Positions 19,092-27,691 of a DNA stretch of 64,000 nt are shown here, in pieces. Numbering within the stretch: the first letter of the stretch is position 1; every line of letters begins with the position of its first letter. The notes under the pieces are model-generated. The model was not told the origin of the DNA. It saw only the letters and a list, made by a program, of their open reading frames with translations, and searched no databases. The stretch covers positions 62,001 to 126,000 of the forward strand of contig JACKDP010000006.1 of NCBI GenBank assembly GCA_020633435.1, in the 5' to 3' direction. This DNA is from Myxococcales bacterium. Its GTDB lineage: Bacteria; Myxococcota_A; Bradymonadia; UBA7976; UBA1532. Made by a program: the position numbers and the translations under genes.

Positions 19092-21020
19092 ATGGGGCGC
19101 GCAGGAATCTCGCTGGTGGTGCTCGGCGCCTGGGCGCTGCTGGGCTGCGACGAGGAGCAGGCCGCCGGCCAGTCGGCCGCCGACGCGGGTGGCCGCGCCT
19201 GCGTCGAGAGCAGCCTGGCCGCTCAGTGCCCGGAGGGGACGTCGGCCATCCTGGGGGCGCAGGCCGTCACGGCGTGCGAGGGGTCCGTCAGCGGGCTCGT
19301 CGAGGACGCCGTCGGCCAGGCCGCCGGGCAGTGCTACGGGGCTGGGAGCTGCCGCGTGGTCTGCCGCTTCGCGGTGCCTTGCCGGTGCGGCGTCGCCGCC
19401 ATCACGCCCGACGGCGTGGAGTGCGCGTCCTGCGACGGGGCGGCCTCTTGTGGCAACGACGTCTGCGAGGGCGGCGAGACGCCGGAGAACTGCCCGGTGG
19501 ACTGCGGCGCGGTCTGCGAGCCCGGCGAGACGCGCTGCGATGGCCCCACGCTGGAGTCCTGCGATCTGCGGGGCCGCTGGGAGCGGCTGGCCTGCCCGGA
19601 GGGCGAGATCTGCAGCGTGGACGAGGGCCCCGCCGCTTGCGTGCGCGATCTGGACATCATCGGCGGCGGCGACGGGGGCGTCACGGACGGGGGGCCCCGG
19701 CCCATCGACGGCCGCCTCGTCGAGGGGGAGGGCACCTGGCCGCCGGCCGAGAGCGCCGCGCAGGACCTGCCCGTCCTCGACAACCTGGACGAGCGCGTCA
19801 GCCTGCGCCTGCCCCTGCTGACCGACGGCGTGAACCGCGAGGACACGCCCATCGCCCGCGCCATGCGGCGGATCGGGACGGGCGGCCGCGTGCGGTTCTG
19901 GCGCTACCAGGCCCTGGCCGGGCGCTTCGAGGGCATCGGGCGCACGGGCCGCATCCACCTCGACCAGGCCGGCAGCCCCATCCCGTGGCAGGTCCCCGTG
20001 CTGGGCGACTACCCGCCGGTGACGGGGGAGGAGGCGTGCGCGGGCCTGGACGCCTGCGGCGCCGGCTTCGACGGCTGCCTGGCGGCCGCGGCGGAGACGT
20101 CGCCCACATACCTGGCCTGCGCCACGTTCCAGCTCACCGAGGACTGCGCCCGCCTGCCGGACCTGCCCATGCTCTGCCCGAACGTCGACGACGCCGAGCT
20201 GCGCCGCGACGCCGAGGCCGGCGTCCTGCGCTACCCCGAGGGCGTCGAGGTGGATCCGTCGTTGCCGATCCGCGAGCGCCTCTTCGACGGCCTGACGGTG
20301 GTGGACCTGGCGGCCGAGGTCGTCCACCGGACGACGGCGCCGGCGCCCTACAGCGTGGTGCAGGCTCGCCCGCGGGGGGATGGCGAGGGGGGCGTCGCGG
20401 TGGCGACCGCCGGGCAGGACCACGTCGTCCTGCGCTGGGGCCTCGGGGACGAGCGCGCCATGGCCGCCCTCCCGCGCGCCGGCGAGGCCCCCGATCTGCG
20501 GGCCGTCCGGCCGGACGGGCAGGTCGTGGTCCTGGCTTTGAACCGCAGCGGCGACCCGGCCCTCGACGGCGGCCTCTCCGTGTGGAACCTCGCAGAAGGA
20601 CAGTGGATTTCGTCCATCCGCCCGCCCGTCGGGGCCCAGACCATCGGCACCCACGTCGCCTGGTTCTCCCTCGACAACCGCCACCTGGTCTTCGACGTGG
20701 ATGGGCGCCTGCTCGAGGTCTGGGACCTCCAGGCCGAGCAGCGCACCGCCATCCTCGACTACGGCGACGAGGCCCCGCCCGCCCTCGTCGCCCTCGCCCC
20801 CAACGGCCGGACGCTGGCCATCGCCCGCCAGGTCGAGGTCACCGTGCAGATCGACCTGTTCGACCTGCAGGCCGGTGGGCGGCTGGCGGGCTTCAGCGAC
20901 CGGGGCCGCCTGCTGGTGCAGGACCTCTGGAGCATGGCCTTCACCGAAGACGGCAACGGCCTGACCATCGCCGGCTTCACCCGGGACCAGGAGCTCTGGC
21001 TGGCCGTGCTGGGCCTCTGA
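19092..21020 (+). CDS. Cys-rich beta-propeller lipoprotein
   Basis: This 642-residue protein begins with lipoprotein leader MGRAGISLVVLGAWALLGC. Residues about 30-185 are Cys-rich, including the motif CGNDVCEGGETPENCPVDC and a module GETRCDGPTLESCDLRGRW, both of types frequent in myxobacterial secreted proteins. After a Gly/Asp linker, the C-terminal half (about 400-642) consists of repeated beta-blades with VxxxxPDGxxL-like edges (VRPDGQVVVLAL, ALAPNGRTLAIA), consistent with a WD40/YVTN-like beta-propeller. It is probably a surface binding protein; the ligand is unknown. A sigma54-like promoter precedes it. Confidence 0.75.
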   Translation: MGRAGISLVVLGAWALLGCDEEQAAGQSAADAGGRACVESSLAAQCPEGTSAILGAQAVTACEGSVSGLVEDAVGQAAGQCYGAGSCRVVCRFAVPCRCGVAAITPDGVECASCDGAASCGNDVCEGGETPENCPVDCGAVCEPGETRCDGPTLESCDLRGRWERLACPEGEICSVDEGPAACVRDLDIIGGGDGGVTDGGPRPIDGRLVEGEGTWPPAESAAQDLPVLDNLDERVSLRLPLLTDGVNREDTPIARAMRRIGTGGRVRFWRYQALAGRFEGIGRTGRIHLDQAGSPIPWQVPVLGDYPPVTGEEACAGLDACGAGFDGCLAAAAETSPTYLACATFQLTEDCARLPDLPMLCPNVDDAELRRDAEAGVLRYPEGVEVDPSLPIRERLFDGLTVVDLAAEVVHRTTAPAPYSVVQARPRGDGEGGVAVATAGQDHVVLRWGLGDERAMAALPRAGEAPDLRAVRPDGQVVVLALNRSGDPALDGGLSVWNLAEGQWISSIRPPVGAQTIGTHVAWFSLDNRHLVFDVDGRLLEVWDLQAEQRTAILDYGDEAPPALVALAPNGRTLAIARQVEVTVQIDLFDLQAGGRLAGFSDRGRLLVQDLWSMAFTEDGNGLTIAGFTRDQELWLAVLGL

Positions 21021-21130
21021 CCCGGCGGGGACGCGGCGAGGCGACGTGGCCAGACAGCGCAGCTAGGCAGCCGCCGACGGACGCTCAGCGGACCCTGGAG
21101 ACCGCACGGGCGCCCACGGCAGAGCCGACA

Positions 21131-21430
21131 TCAACCGTCCGTCCCCGCAGCGGAGAACACCTCTCGTGCCGCTCGCTCCATCACCTGTTGAAGCCAGTCG
21201 AGCGGCACGGAGAAGCCGTCGCCTCGATGGACCTCGTCCGTCATCACGACGTTGTTGGGGCCGCCCATGGGCTTCGCCTCGACCGTGCACCGGTCACGTG
21301 CGCCCCGCAACCAGCGACCGATGCTCGCCTCGGAGACGCCGAAGACCCCCGAGGCTTCCCGCCAGGGCATGCCGCCGTGGATGGCAGCAAGAACGCGCAC
21401 GCGCAGGTCGTTAGAGAATGGTCTGGGCAC
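21131..21430 (-). pseudogene. IS630-family transposase, N-terminal remnant (left copy)
   Basis: The first 66 codons (21430 down to 21233) encode the helix-turn-helix of an IS630/Tc1-mariner-type transposase (PFSNDLRVRVLAAIHGGMPWREASGVFGVSEASIGRWLRGA), nearly identical to the copy at 30112. After VVMTDE the sequence leaves the homology and reads an unrelated tail to a stop at 21131. The catalytic DDE domain is absent, so this is a dead fragment. Confidence 0.85.
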
Positions 21431-21523
21431 CGCGGTAACTCCTTGCTTCTCCGCTGGGACGATGGGATCACGTAAGTACCCACGGACTCAAGCATTTCGA
21501 TCAAGTCGACCGGAAAACCCTGT
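21233..21523. repeat. 291-bp direct repeat, left copy (IS630 end)
   Basis: This segment (transposase N-terminus plus upstream region) matches 29915-30205 in the same orientation over 291 bp with only a few mismatches by eye. The outer edge toward the island is the shared segment ending in AAAACCCTGT. The pair brackets the two-gene cassette and the IS66 elements. Confidence 0.85.
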
Positions 21524-21890
21524 GACATGCTGGCGGGCCGCCGAGAGGCCATCAAGGCGGAGCGGGAGCGCAAGCTGGAAGCCGCCCGCGAGGAGCGCCG
21601 CAGGCGGCACAAAGGGGTGGGTCGAGCCAGGGAGCCCTGCGCTTCCCGACTCCCACTCGACAGCGTCTGCGTGGTCGCGCGGCTCGACCACGCCGGTGAC
21701 CACGACGCAGCGGTGGAAATCGCCGTGGTCGGGTGGAAATCGCCGTGGTCGAGCCGGTGCGTTTCGAATACTGTTCAGCAACCTGATCGCGTTTGCGAGG
21801 ATCCAACGCACCAGGGTGGACGGACGCCGATCGAGGTGGTACCGTTTCAAGAGCACAAGGGCTCATGACCTGTCATGGAGGTAGGACGCC
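21524..21890. other. Leader region of the accessory cassette, no supportable gene
   Basis: This 367-bp stretch holds a 20-bp tandem duplication at 21712-21751 and several short open frames, none with a recognisable product. One short frame from 21527 is Arg/Glu/Ala-rich at its start and may be a relic of a mobile element. A promoter for the cassette presumably lies here, but I cannot pinpoint one. Confidence 0.5.
21712..21751. repeat. Perfect 20-bp tandem duplication
   Basis: GGTGGAAATCGCCGTGGTCG occurs twice back to back. It sits 140 bp before the cassette start and may be a remnant of a mobile-element edge or a slipped-strand duplication. Confidence 0.8.
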
Positions 21891-23255
21891 ATGCCGACTC
21901 GAACTGCTGTTCTCGATGTCCCCAACCCCCGCTTGCTGGCCTTCTTCTCGCTGGACGAACTCAAGGCAAGGGCAGAGCAGATCTGGGGAGTGGAGATCGA
22001 TGCCGTCGCCTACCCCTTGTATACGATCTCGGGGTGCACTTTTGAAACCCCCATTGCTCGTCTGTCGCACTGGGTAGAGGAAACCAACGGAAGTAGTCTA
22101 CCGGATGTGGCGGACTGGTGCAAGAAGAACTCGGTCGGACTGGTTCTGACCTGCAACTTGGATTTCGCCTTCCTCAACTCAGACCTTTGCCATATCGTCT
22201 TCGCTCGCGGTTCCACCGCCAATCATGCCTGTATTTTTTCGAAGGCGACTCATACCCTGTTTGCGATGCTGCTTGACGGCGCCCTCAAGGCCGTAGCCGA
22301 CAGGGGAGTCGAAGTTGAGGGCATTGCATTGTCGGTCGTGGACCTGTGGGGTATGTCCGGGCGGCGGGGGACGGTCGAGACCAGCTGCTACTGTCGGGAG
22401 TGCCGAAGGAGTCTGGTCGAGTCGGGCGTGGATCTCGACTACCTCATGTTTGCCGACCCCAGTCCATTCCGGTTGATGTTGGCCGACCGAAACTCCGGTG
22501 TCTATCACGAGTCGGGATTCGATGAGCATGTCTCTCCGGACGTGATCATCGCGCTCTCGGAACGTGGCGGACTTCTCGCGGATGAGGTCCTCAAGGACAC
22601 TACCGACCAGGTTCGATTGAAGGAAGTTCAAAAGTTGCGGTCCGCCGCGACTCACTTGATCAAGTATATTCATGCTCGACGTAAGATAACTCTTGACGGC
22701 CTCCAGCGCCTCTCGGATGCTGTGCGGGCGAAGGGGGTACAGTGTTTCGCGTCGGCTCAAATTTTCGATTACGACTGGAACTGTGGCATCTTTTCGACGG
22801 ATTTGTTCAACACTGGCCTTTTTGACGAGGTGTGGCATGCCCCTCAAAACAAGGTCGACTTGCCAAGTGAGCCGCCGGGGCGAATCTACATGGTGATGAG
22901 GGGGAACTACTATATCTATGCGCTGTTCACCCGGATGGAGATCTACCACGACAGAGACCACCGGGAACGGACGGGCCAGGATGATGATGGTGCTGCTGCC
23001 GCGCGGGTTATTGAAGCCTCGCGCAGTTTGCAGGCTGCCCAGTGCACGCCGGCAGCGGTCCACGTACAGCGGCAGATGGACCCGTCCACTCCGCTCGTCA
23101 TCTCGGCCGTAGACTCCGACCTCATTCACATGCTGATCGAGGATTACCGCGTACTGGCGGACAGGGCGACGGAGCACATTCGGGCGGCCCAGGCTGCGTC
23201 GGCCGGCCTTAGTGAGATGCTCCGTCGCATGATGGGGGGAGGGGCGACTGAATGA
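21891..23255 (+). CDS. Unrecognised cassette protein A (454 aa, Cys-motif, possibly TIM-barrel)
   Basis: ATG 21891 follows a GGAGG-type ribosome site. I cannot assign a family. The chain has alternating hydrophobic strands and helices (VGLVLTCNLDFAFL, VEGIALSVVDLWGM, LDGLQRLSDAVRAKGVQCFASAQIFDYDW) that read like an alpha/beta barrel. A CxC-x2-C cluster (C166, C168, C171: TSCYCRECRRSL) sits after a strand, as in some uncharacterised glycosidase-like barrels. The last 100 residues are helical and Ala/Arg-rich. No signal peptide or membrane helix is seen, so it is probably cytoplasmic. The stop overlaps the ATG of gene B (ATGA). Base composition is visibly poorer in GC than the surrounding genome, which suggests horizontal origin. 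Confidence 0.8.
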   Translation: MPTRTAVLDVPNPRLLAFFSLDELKARAEQIWGVEIDAVAYPLYTISGCTFETPIARLSHWVEETNGSSLPDVADWCKKNSVGLVLTCNLDFAFLNSDLCHIVFARGSTANHACIFSKATHTLFAMLLDGALKAVADRGVEVEGIALSVVDLWGMSGRRGTVETSCYCRECRRSLVESGVDLDYLMFADPSPFRLMLADRNSGVYHESGFDEHVSPDVIIALSERGGLLADEVLKDTTDQVRLKEVQKLRSAATHLIKYIHARRKITLDGLQRLSDAVRAKGVQCFASAQIFDYDWNCGIFSTDLFNTGLFDEVWHAPQNKVDLPSEPPGRIYMVMRGNYYIYALFTRMEIYHDRDHRERTGQDDDGAAAARVIEASRSLQAAQCTPAAVHVQRQMDPSTPLVISAVDSDLIHMLIEDYRVLADRATEHIRAAQAASAGLSEMLRRMMGGGATE

Positions 23256-25375
23256 GCCTGCCGCCCGAGATTGTGAGGGACTTGTTGGCCATTTCGGTGC
23301 AGATGGAGCGGGACCTCAAGGGCGTGGACGTCGCAGGCGCTGATGCAGTAAGGGCTCGGGGGGAGGCCCGAATGAGACGCCTGCTGGGGTACCACCAGAC
23401 GACTGCTCTCAGCAAGGAACCACCTGGAGTTGGCCTGGATGCCGCGGGGGAAGACAGCAACTCCTCCATGGCGGAAAGGGAGCCTCGACCCCCGGCACAT
23501 CTTGACGATACGGCCGTGCGCGCAGAAGGTGGGGAGCAGAACCCTGGACAGTTGGACTTGGACCCGACCCTGGGACCCCCCCTGCAGGCCATTCACGTGC
23601 CGCAGCCGGCCATCATAGGAGCCAATACCAACGGGCCATTTCGTGATCCCCCTATGCCCGAAGTGTCAAACATTAACCTCAAGGAGGCAGTCCGGGCGCC
23701 CATCAATGACCGCTTGATGGAACTCCCGATCCAGAACGACAAGGTCGTCGGGCGGGAGCCGTCGATCGTCGAGGTGCTCGTACGTGTATGTTTGGACATC
23801 GGGGCCGAGGCCACGACTGCGACCGACCAGGCCATCGAACAGTCCGTCGAACTGGCGACAGAAGCCTTGATCAAGGTGCTGCTTGCTCTTTGCGGAAGCG
23901 AGGTTGAGGCACATGAGGTTTCCCTTGCCCTTCTCTGGGCAAGGAAGCACGACGAGAGTGGGCTTCCAAAGGACTCGAGCATCAAGTGGTACTTTGCCTC
24001 AGGTCAATCTGTAAGTCTGTTCGTCGGCCATAGTGAGTTGCGCAGTCTGCCACGGCGCTTTCGGAGGCACTTGGTGGAAAGCGCTCCAGGGGGCTTTGGA
24101 CGTCCTCTTGCCGTTGTATGTGCGTCCAGGGGAACCTCCACGTCGCCAATTCGGGTGGTGGGCGCCGTTTCTCCCGCCATTACGGGTCTGGCCATTCCAG
24201 ACGCGCACGTTCTATATCAGCATGTCAGCAGTTCGGCGGGCCCGGTTCTCTGGCTCAAGCCATGCAGGTCCTTTCGTTTCTACGAGAACGGTAGGTGGAC
24301 CCGGCAATTCATCGCGCCCCGGGACGGGCTCGGATGGTCGATTCGGGACCTAGAGTGTCTGACTGAACGGATATTGAATAGAATCAGTGCTTTTCGGTTT
24401 TCCGCGGAGGGCGGGGCTTCGCATGAAGCCATGGAGGGAATGGTTCGACAGATGGTCCGCGTCGCGCTGGAGAGCTCGGAACAGCGGCGTGGTGGCTCGA
24501 TTTACCTGGTACCGAGAGGGATGGCCTCCGCCGCAGCCGAACTGGCTGGCGAGCGAGGGGTCAATGCTGGCGCGGGCAACTCCTGGGCCCGCCTGGAATG
24601 GTCCTGGAAGGAAGCACCGATTGAGCGCGCCCAATTGGATCCCTCTCGTGCCTGTCTTGTGTTTCAACAACATCAGTACTGTGGTGCTACCATTCTCCTG
24701 AATTTCGATCGAGAGAACCTTTTTTCCCGCATTAACTCCAGTTGTCCCGACTCGTTGGTCGCCCTCAAACTGTCGAGTGACACCATTGACGTTTACGCGG
24801 GAGGGGGCAGAGTTACTATGCCCCAAGCGCTCATCTACCACCCGGACCGACTCCGTTCGCAGCTCCACAGGGCAGTTGGCGGGTTCATGGCGGAAGTGGC
24901 CCTAAGCGCTATCCGCGAGTCGGCCGCGGCCGGCGCTCCGCCGCTCGACGGGCAGCACTGCTGGCTGGTCATTGGTTCCAGAGGTGTGCTCGATCTATTG
25001 AGCGACCCATTCCGCAAGGAGGGGAGGGGTATGCATATCTCCTCGTGGGTGGACGTTCCCGATGACAGGCGGAGGCGGATCGACGAACTCAGTCACGCGG
25101 AGCTTCTTCACTACTTCTCTCTGGATGGCGCCATGCTGGTGGACATCGAGGACTTTCGCCTGCGGGGCGTTTCTACCTACTTCAGAGGCCATGGGGGGCG
25201 GAAGAACATTGCGGCCAGCATCACGCACGACCATCGCGACGTACTGGCCCTAGTCGTCTCTCAGGACGGCGGTACCTACCTCATGCACCATGATTCCCGA
25301 GGAGACGAATACGAGAGGGACGACTTCGAACGCTTCGAAGTCGGACATCCGCGTGTGCCTACCTCGTTCCGATGA
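23252..25375 (+). CDS. Cassette protein B (707 aa) with a degenerate DisA/DAC-like C-terminal domain
   Basis: This protein is translationally coupled to protein A. Residues 1-150 are polar and probably flexible; about 150-390 are an unassigned domain. From about 395 the pattern resembles a diadenylate cyclase (DisA_N) fold: a helix then RGGSIYLVPRG (413-423), a roughly 170-residue insert, then SLDGAMLVDIEDFRL (with D625-G626-A627), GGRKNIAAS (648-656) and RDVLALVVSQDGGTYL. In real DAC enzymes the last motif is GTRHRAA. Here the RHR triad is RKN, so catalysis is doubtful and a nucleotide-sensing role is more likely (families of inactive DAC-like sensor domains have been proposed computationally). 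No signal peptide. AT-richer than its surroundings. Confidence 0.75.
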   Translation: MSLPPEIVRDLLAISVQMERDLKGVDVAGADAVRARGEARMRRLLGYHQTTALSKEPPGVGLDAAGEDSNSSMAEREPRPPAHLDDTAVRAEGGEQNPGQLDLDPTLGPPLQAIHVPQPAIIGANTNGPFRDPPMPEVSNINLKEAVRAPINDRLMELPIQNDKVVGREPSIVEVLVRVCLDIGAEATTATDQAIEQSVELATEALIKVLLALCGSEVEAHEVSLALLWARKHDESGLPKDSSIKWYFASGQSVSLFVGHSELRSLPRRFRRHLVESAPGGFGRPLAVVCASRGTSTSPIRVVGAVSPAITGLAIPDAHVLYQHVSSSAGPVLWLKPCRSFRFYENGRWTRQFIAPRDGLGWSIRDLECLTERILNRISAFRFSAEGGASHEAMEGMVRQMVRVALESSEQRRGGSIYLVPRGMASAAAELAGERGVNAGAGNSWARLEWSWKEAPIERAQLDPSRACLVFQQHQYCGATILLNFDRENLFSRINSSCPDSLVALKLSSDTIDVYAGGGRVTMPQALIYHPDRLRSQLHRAVGGFMAEVALSAIRESAAAGAPPLDGQHCWLVIGSRGVLDLLSDPFRKEGRGMHISSWVDVPDDRRRRIDELSHAELLHYFSLDGAMLVDIEDFRLRGVSTYFRGHGGRKNIAASITHDHRDVLALVVSQDGGTYLMHHDSRGDEYERDDFERFEVGHPRVPTSFR

Positions 25376-25514
25376 CGAGTCCAGCCCGGTGCGCATCCGG
25401 CAGTAGACGTTTTCCCGTCGACGTGAGTAGCTCGGGGCGGGTTGCGGTGCTTCGCCATCAATTCCGGGTTGACGAAGGGTAGGGTGTATCACCTCGCCGT
25501 AGCCGTGGCGGCCG

Positions 25515-26942
25515 TCATGCTCCGGGCAGGAGCACCTGGCCCTGGCGGGCGGCGAGGATCGCGTCGCGAAGGTAGGTGGCAGGGTTCACCTTTCGGGCCT
25601 TGGCGGTCTCGATGAGCGTGTAGAAGACCGCGGCGACCTGGGTGCCGGCGCGGCTCTTGGAGCCGAAGTGGTTGCGCCGGCCGACGACGGGTCCGCGGAG
25701 GGCTCGCTCGGTGGGGTTGTTGTCGAGCCAGATGCGGGGGTCTGTGGTGAAGCGCCGCAGGTGGTCCCAGTTGGTGAGGGTGTAGCGGATGGCTCTGCCC
25801 AGGGCGCTGGTCTTGAGCGGCCGCTGGCGCAACAGCCAGGTCTTGAGCTGGTCGAGGAGTTCGGTGCTCCTGGTCTGGCGCAGCTGGCGTCTGTGGTCGT
25901 CGTTCGTCGCTTCGGCGTCGATGGCATAGAGCTCGCCGATGTGCTCAAGCGCGAAGCTGGCTTCCGGTTGAGCTTCCGCGGCGTCGCGGAACTTCCGCAG
26001 GACGTGGGCCCAGCAGGCGGCGAGGGTGATGCCTGGCAGTCGTCTGGCGGCCGCCAGGTGGGTACTCATCATGTCAGCCACGATGACGCCCTGGTACCGT
26101 CCGAGGAGCTTCTCGAAGGTACTCATGCCCTTGTCATCCATGATCCCGTGCCAGATCGCGTCGTCGCGGGTCAGGGCCCACATTTGCCAGGGTTTGGCGG
26201 TCTTCTGTTCGAGGTTGGGCCAGGGGGTCTGGTCGACGCCGATGACGGGTCCCTCGAGGATGTGTGCCCGGATGGCCTTCCAGGTGGGGAGGAGCTCCTC
26301 GGCGAGGCTCTGGAGCTGGTCCCAGAGGGTCTGGCTGGTGATGTTGAGGCCATGCCGACCCATGATGGCTTCCTGGCGGGTGAGCGGCAGGTGGGCCAGG
26401 TACTTGTCGAGGGCGATCTTGAGGCCGAAGTCGAGGCTGTAGCGGCCGCCAGGGGTCACGCGGTCGGGGCCGGGGGCGACGACGAGGCAGGCACCGCAGC
26501 GGCAGGCCGCGGCTTCGCGCACGACCTTGCGCAGGACGTAGCGGACCTCGACGACGTCGATGACTTCCGAGCGCTGGTCGAGGCCGGGGGCCCGCTCCAG
26601 CGTCTCGCCGCACGTCGGACAGGTCAGGTCCTCAGGCAGCGGGCAGACGAGCTCTTCCTGCTGCAGCTCGGGCTGCTCGGTCGCGCCATGACCACGCTGG
26701 GGTTCGTCCTTCGGCTGCTTCGGGGTCGGGTCCGCGGGAACGCTCGGAGGCTGGCTGGTAGCCGCCGCCGCCAACGCCTCCACGAGGGCCAGCTCGGCCT
26801 GGAGTCGGTTCTCGCCGGTCAGCTCGGCGAGCTGTGCATGGGCCTCGGCGAGCCTCTTCGTGAGCTGGTGGATGTGCCGCTCCTGGAGCAGCGCCACCTG
26901 GCGCATCGTGTGAAGGTCGGTCTCGGTGGCGATGTTCGGCAC
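25515..26942 (-). CDS. tnpC: IS66 transposase TnpC (left copy)
   Basis: This 475-residue DDE transposase is identical to the right copy. It has an N-terminal helical/leucine-zipper region, a zinc-binding segment (LTCPTCGETLE and AACRCGACL), and a catalytic core with the IS66 signatures VIGVDQTPWPN, GVIVADMMSTH and WLDNNPTERALRG. A GTG start is used. Although the protein is complete, the element around it has lost tnpA and part of tnpB. Confidence 0.93.
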   Translation of the reverse strand: MPNIATETDLHTMRQVALLQERHIHQLTKRLAEAHAQLAELTGENRLQAELALVEALAAAATSQPPSVPADPTPKQPKDEPQRGHGATEQPELQQEELVCPLPEDLTCPTCGETLERAPGLDQRSEVIDVVEVRYVLRKVVREAAACRCGACLVVAPGPDRVTPGGRYSLDFGLKIALDKYLAHLPLTRQEAIMGRHGLNITSQTLWDQLQSLAEELLPTWKAIRAHILEGPVIGVDQTPWPNLEQKTAKPWQMWALTRDDAIWHGIMDDKGMSTFEKLLGRYQGVIVADMMSTHLAAARRLPGITLAACWAHVLRKFRDAAEAQPEASFALEHIGELYAIDAEATNDDHRRQLRQTRSTELLDQLKTWLLRQRPLKTSALGRAIRYTLTNWDHLRRFTTDPRIWLDNNPTERALRGPVVGRRNHFGSKSRAGTQVAAVFYTLIETAKARKVNPATYLRDAILAARQGQVLLPGA

Positions 26943-26984
26943 ATCAGTAGTGGACTACAAAAGCCCATGATCTGCAACGAGAAT

Positions 26985-27262
26985 CTAGACATGGAGGGCG
27001 ACGGGAGAGAGCGTCTGACGGCCGACGAGGGTACAGCCCTCGATGTAGAGGGCGAGCTCGCTGGCGGTGAGCTGGAGGGGGGCCGCAGCATCCCGCCAGA
27101 GAGGGGCGAAGCGGCCTTGCTCAAGGCGCTTCATGAAGATGCAGAGGCCAGTGCCATCCCAGAGCAGGACCTTGCAGGCAGTGCGGTTGCGGTTGACGAA
27201 GAGGAAGAGGTCGCCGGAGAGCGGGTGGTGCCCGAGGGCGTGCTTCACGAGGGAGAAGAGGC
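26985..27262 (-). pseudogene. tnpB: IS66 accessory protein TnpB, 5'-truncated
   Basis: The last 92 codons of tnpB are intact and match the right copy (from LFSLVKHALGHHPLSGDLF onward). The first 24 codons have been removed at the junction with the next IS66 terminal repeat. An artificial start inside that repeat keeps the frame open but is not meaningful. Confidence 0.85.
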
Positions 27263-27340
27263 GTATCACCTCGCCGTACCCGTCCTATCGGCGCGCCGCC
27301 TCCTGATCCACCCTCCTCCTGAATCCCCCAGGAGGTCCCC

Positions 27341-27691
27341 ATGCTCGACTACACCAGCCTGCACGACGCCGTCCGGCGCGGGGGTCGTCCCGGCTCAGCC
27401 GGCTACCCCCCCGCGCTCCGCGAGCAACTCCGGCTCGCCGTCCGCGCGCTGCGCGCGGCAGGGTGGTCCTGGGCTCGGACCTCCACCCGCCTCGGCATCT
27501 CGGTCTCCCTGGCTCGGCGGCTCAGCGCCAACGTCGCCGCGCTGCCCGCGCTCGTCCCCGTCCGGGTCGCACCGCCGGGCCCGCCGGCCACGGCTCCTGC
27601 CAGGCTGGTCACTCTCTACTCCCCCACGGGCTGGCGCATCGAGGGCTTGCACCCCGAGCAGCTGCCCGCCCTCCTGCCCGCGCTCTCGTGA
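27341..27691 (+). CDS. tnpA: IS66 TnpA
   Basis: This 116-residue protein has a ribosome site AGGAGG before the ATG. The mid-region contains a helix-turn-helix (LRAAGWSWARTSTRLGISVSLARRL), as in the OrfA protein of IS66 elements, which binds DNA and is required for transposition. It overlaps tnpB by 4 bp (GTGA). No second copy exists because the left element lost it. Confidence 0.75.
   Translation: MLDYTSLHDAVRRGGRPGSAGYPPALREQLRLAVRALRAAGWSWARTSTRLGISVSLARRLSANVAALPALVPVRVAPPGPPATAPARLVTLYSPTGWRIEGLHPEQLPALLPALS

Larger units (their letters stand above)
25486..27262 (-). mobile_element. IS66-family element, reverse orientation, truncated
   Basis: This 1777-bp arm is the inverted copy of 27761-29537; the encoded TnpC proteins are identical. 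It begins with the terminal repeat GTATCACCTCGCCGTA and contains all of tnpC and the 3' part of tnpB. It lacks the start of tnpB, all of tnpA and the other terminal repeat. It stops exactly where the terminal repeat of the intact copy begins (27263). No 8-bp target duplication is present. Confidence 0.88.

Noticed and set aside
24440..25330. Calling the DAC-like domain a diadenylate cyclase
   Set aside because: The catalytic RHR motif is replaced by RKN, so enzymatic activity is not supported.
26985..27269. Open reading frame read as a full small protein at the left tnpB
   Set aside because: Its first codons lie in the terminal repeat of the adjoining IS66 copy; it is a truncated tnpB, annotated here as a pseudogene.
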